From Serinus canaria (Eukaryota; Chordata; Aves; Passeriformes; Fringillidae): a stretch of 64,000 nt of DNA. Every line of letters starts with the position of its first letter. Within the stretch, counting starts at the first letter, position 1. The notes beneath the pieces were generated by a model. That model saw only the letters and a program-made list of their open reading frames with translations. It searched no databases and was not told the DNA's origin. Made by a program: the position numbers and the translations under genes. Shown here piece after piece: positions 63,501 to 64,000 of this stretch. The stretch spans positions 125,895,374 through 125,959,373 of the forward strand of contig NC_066315.1 in the NCBI RefSeq assembly GCF_022539315.1, in the 5' to 3' direction.

Positions 63501-64000
63501 TGCCAGGTAAAAGTTTTGCCACGGAAGGTCAGTCTGTAACTAGTACTTTTTTCTCCACACCTTTGGCTAACACTGAGCAGCTCTGCCTCCCACCACAAAA
63601 ATTACTTGATTCAATGTACACACCATTTCTCAACCATCCACAGCATAGGCCTTGTGCCAGCTCCTGCTGTGGGTGGTTTGGCAGGGAGCTCCATTGAGAT
63701 CTGAATTACCAGCACACATAATCACCAATGTCAGTTGTTAAATATGAGGCAGTTTTTTATCCAAGGAAAAAGTGGATATTATAGTTTGTGATTAATTTCC
63801 TGTTTAATGTTTTGTTATCTTGATCATTCAATTGAACCCAGAAAATACTGTTAGAGCCTATGAACATTTAAGCACTGAACTCATGAGAGCTGGAACACTA
63901 CAGGAAACACTTTCCATGTTTAAGAAAAGGCAAGAATTAGATAGCTGAGAACAGTAAGGCGTATAATTTTAGCAAGTAAAGCAATACTGTGTTCTCAGAT

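Larger units (their letters stand above)
28119..64000. other. Region upstream of MMP16, apparently intergenic
   Basis: No exon, RNA gene or promoter-like CpG island was recognised to the right of the MMP16 island. Open frames are short or fall in repeats. The sequence is AT-rich with CR1 fragments, the GGGGA/GGAGA satellite, the candidate LTR and small duplications listed separately. In the intervals 28120-31550, 31620-34790, 34870-36740, 39630-42470, 45290-50640, 52840-59280 and 60570-64000 I see otherwise only unique AT-rich sequence. Long gene-poor flanks are usual for developmentally regulated genes and may hold distant enhancers, which cannot be seen without cross-species comparison. Confidence 0.7.

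Noticed and set aside
1..64000. CRISPR array, prokaryotic operon or phage
   Set aside because: No regularly spaced repeats with unique spacers and no dense coding; spliced gene structure, CpG island and CR1 repeats show vertebrate DNA.

Overview
This window is vertebrate nuclear DNA, most probably from a passerine bird. It is AT-rich, has sparse repeats and almost no coding sequence. The interspersed repeats are nearly all CR1-type LINE fragments, the dominant retrotransposon of birds and reptiles. One short element (about 6.11-6.23 kb) has a tRNA-Ile-like head joined to a CR1-like tail, the architecture of the songbird SINE TguSINE1. There are no bacterial-style genes, operons or CRISPR arrays.

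The only gene supported with confidence is on the minus strand: the first coding exon of MMP16 (membrane-type 3 matrix metalloproteinase) at 26988-27119. It encodes 44 residues covering the signal peptide and the first residues of the propeptide, and ends at a strong GT splice donor. It lies inside a GC-rich, CpG-rich island (about 26.64-28.01 kb) that should hold the promoter and 5' UTR. The island contains pentanucleotide repeats that are G-rich on the sense strand, a GGA/CCT tract, a GC box and a four-codon upstream ORF.

From 1 to 26987 the window is inside MMP16 intron 1, which runs beyond the left edge because no exon 2 was recognised. This part holds one TguSINE1-like copy, three clear CR1 copies (one with remains of reverse transcriptase), an (AAAAT)n array, a (TA)n array and A-rich tracts. 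From about 28.1 kb to 64 kb lies the region upstream of MMP16, which looks intergenic. It contains eight further CR1 fragments of different ages, a purine-only GGGGA/GGAGA satellite of about 570 bp at 44.71-45.28 kb, a candidate LTR at about 52.59-52.84 kb, several short tandem duplications and one perfect 10-bp stem-loop. No second gene was found. Conserved non-coding enhancers could be present but cannot be recognised from one sequence.
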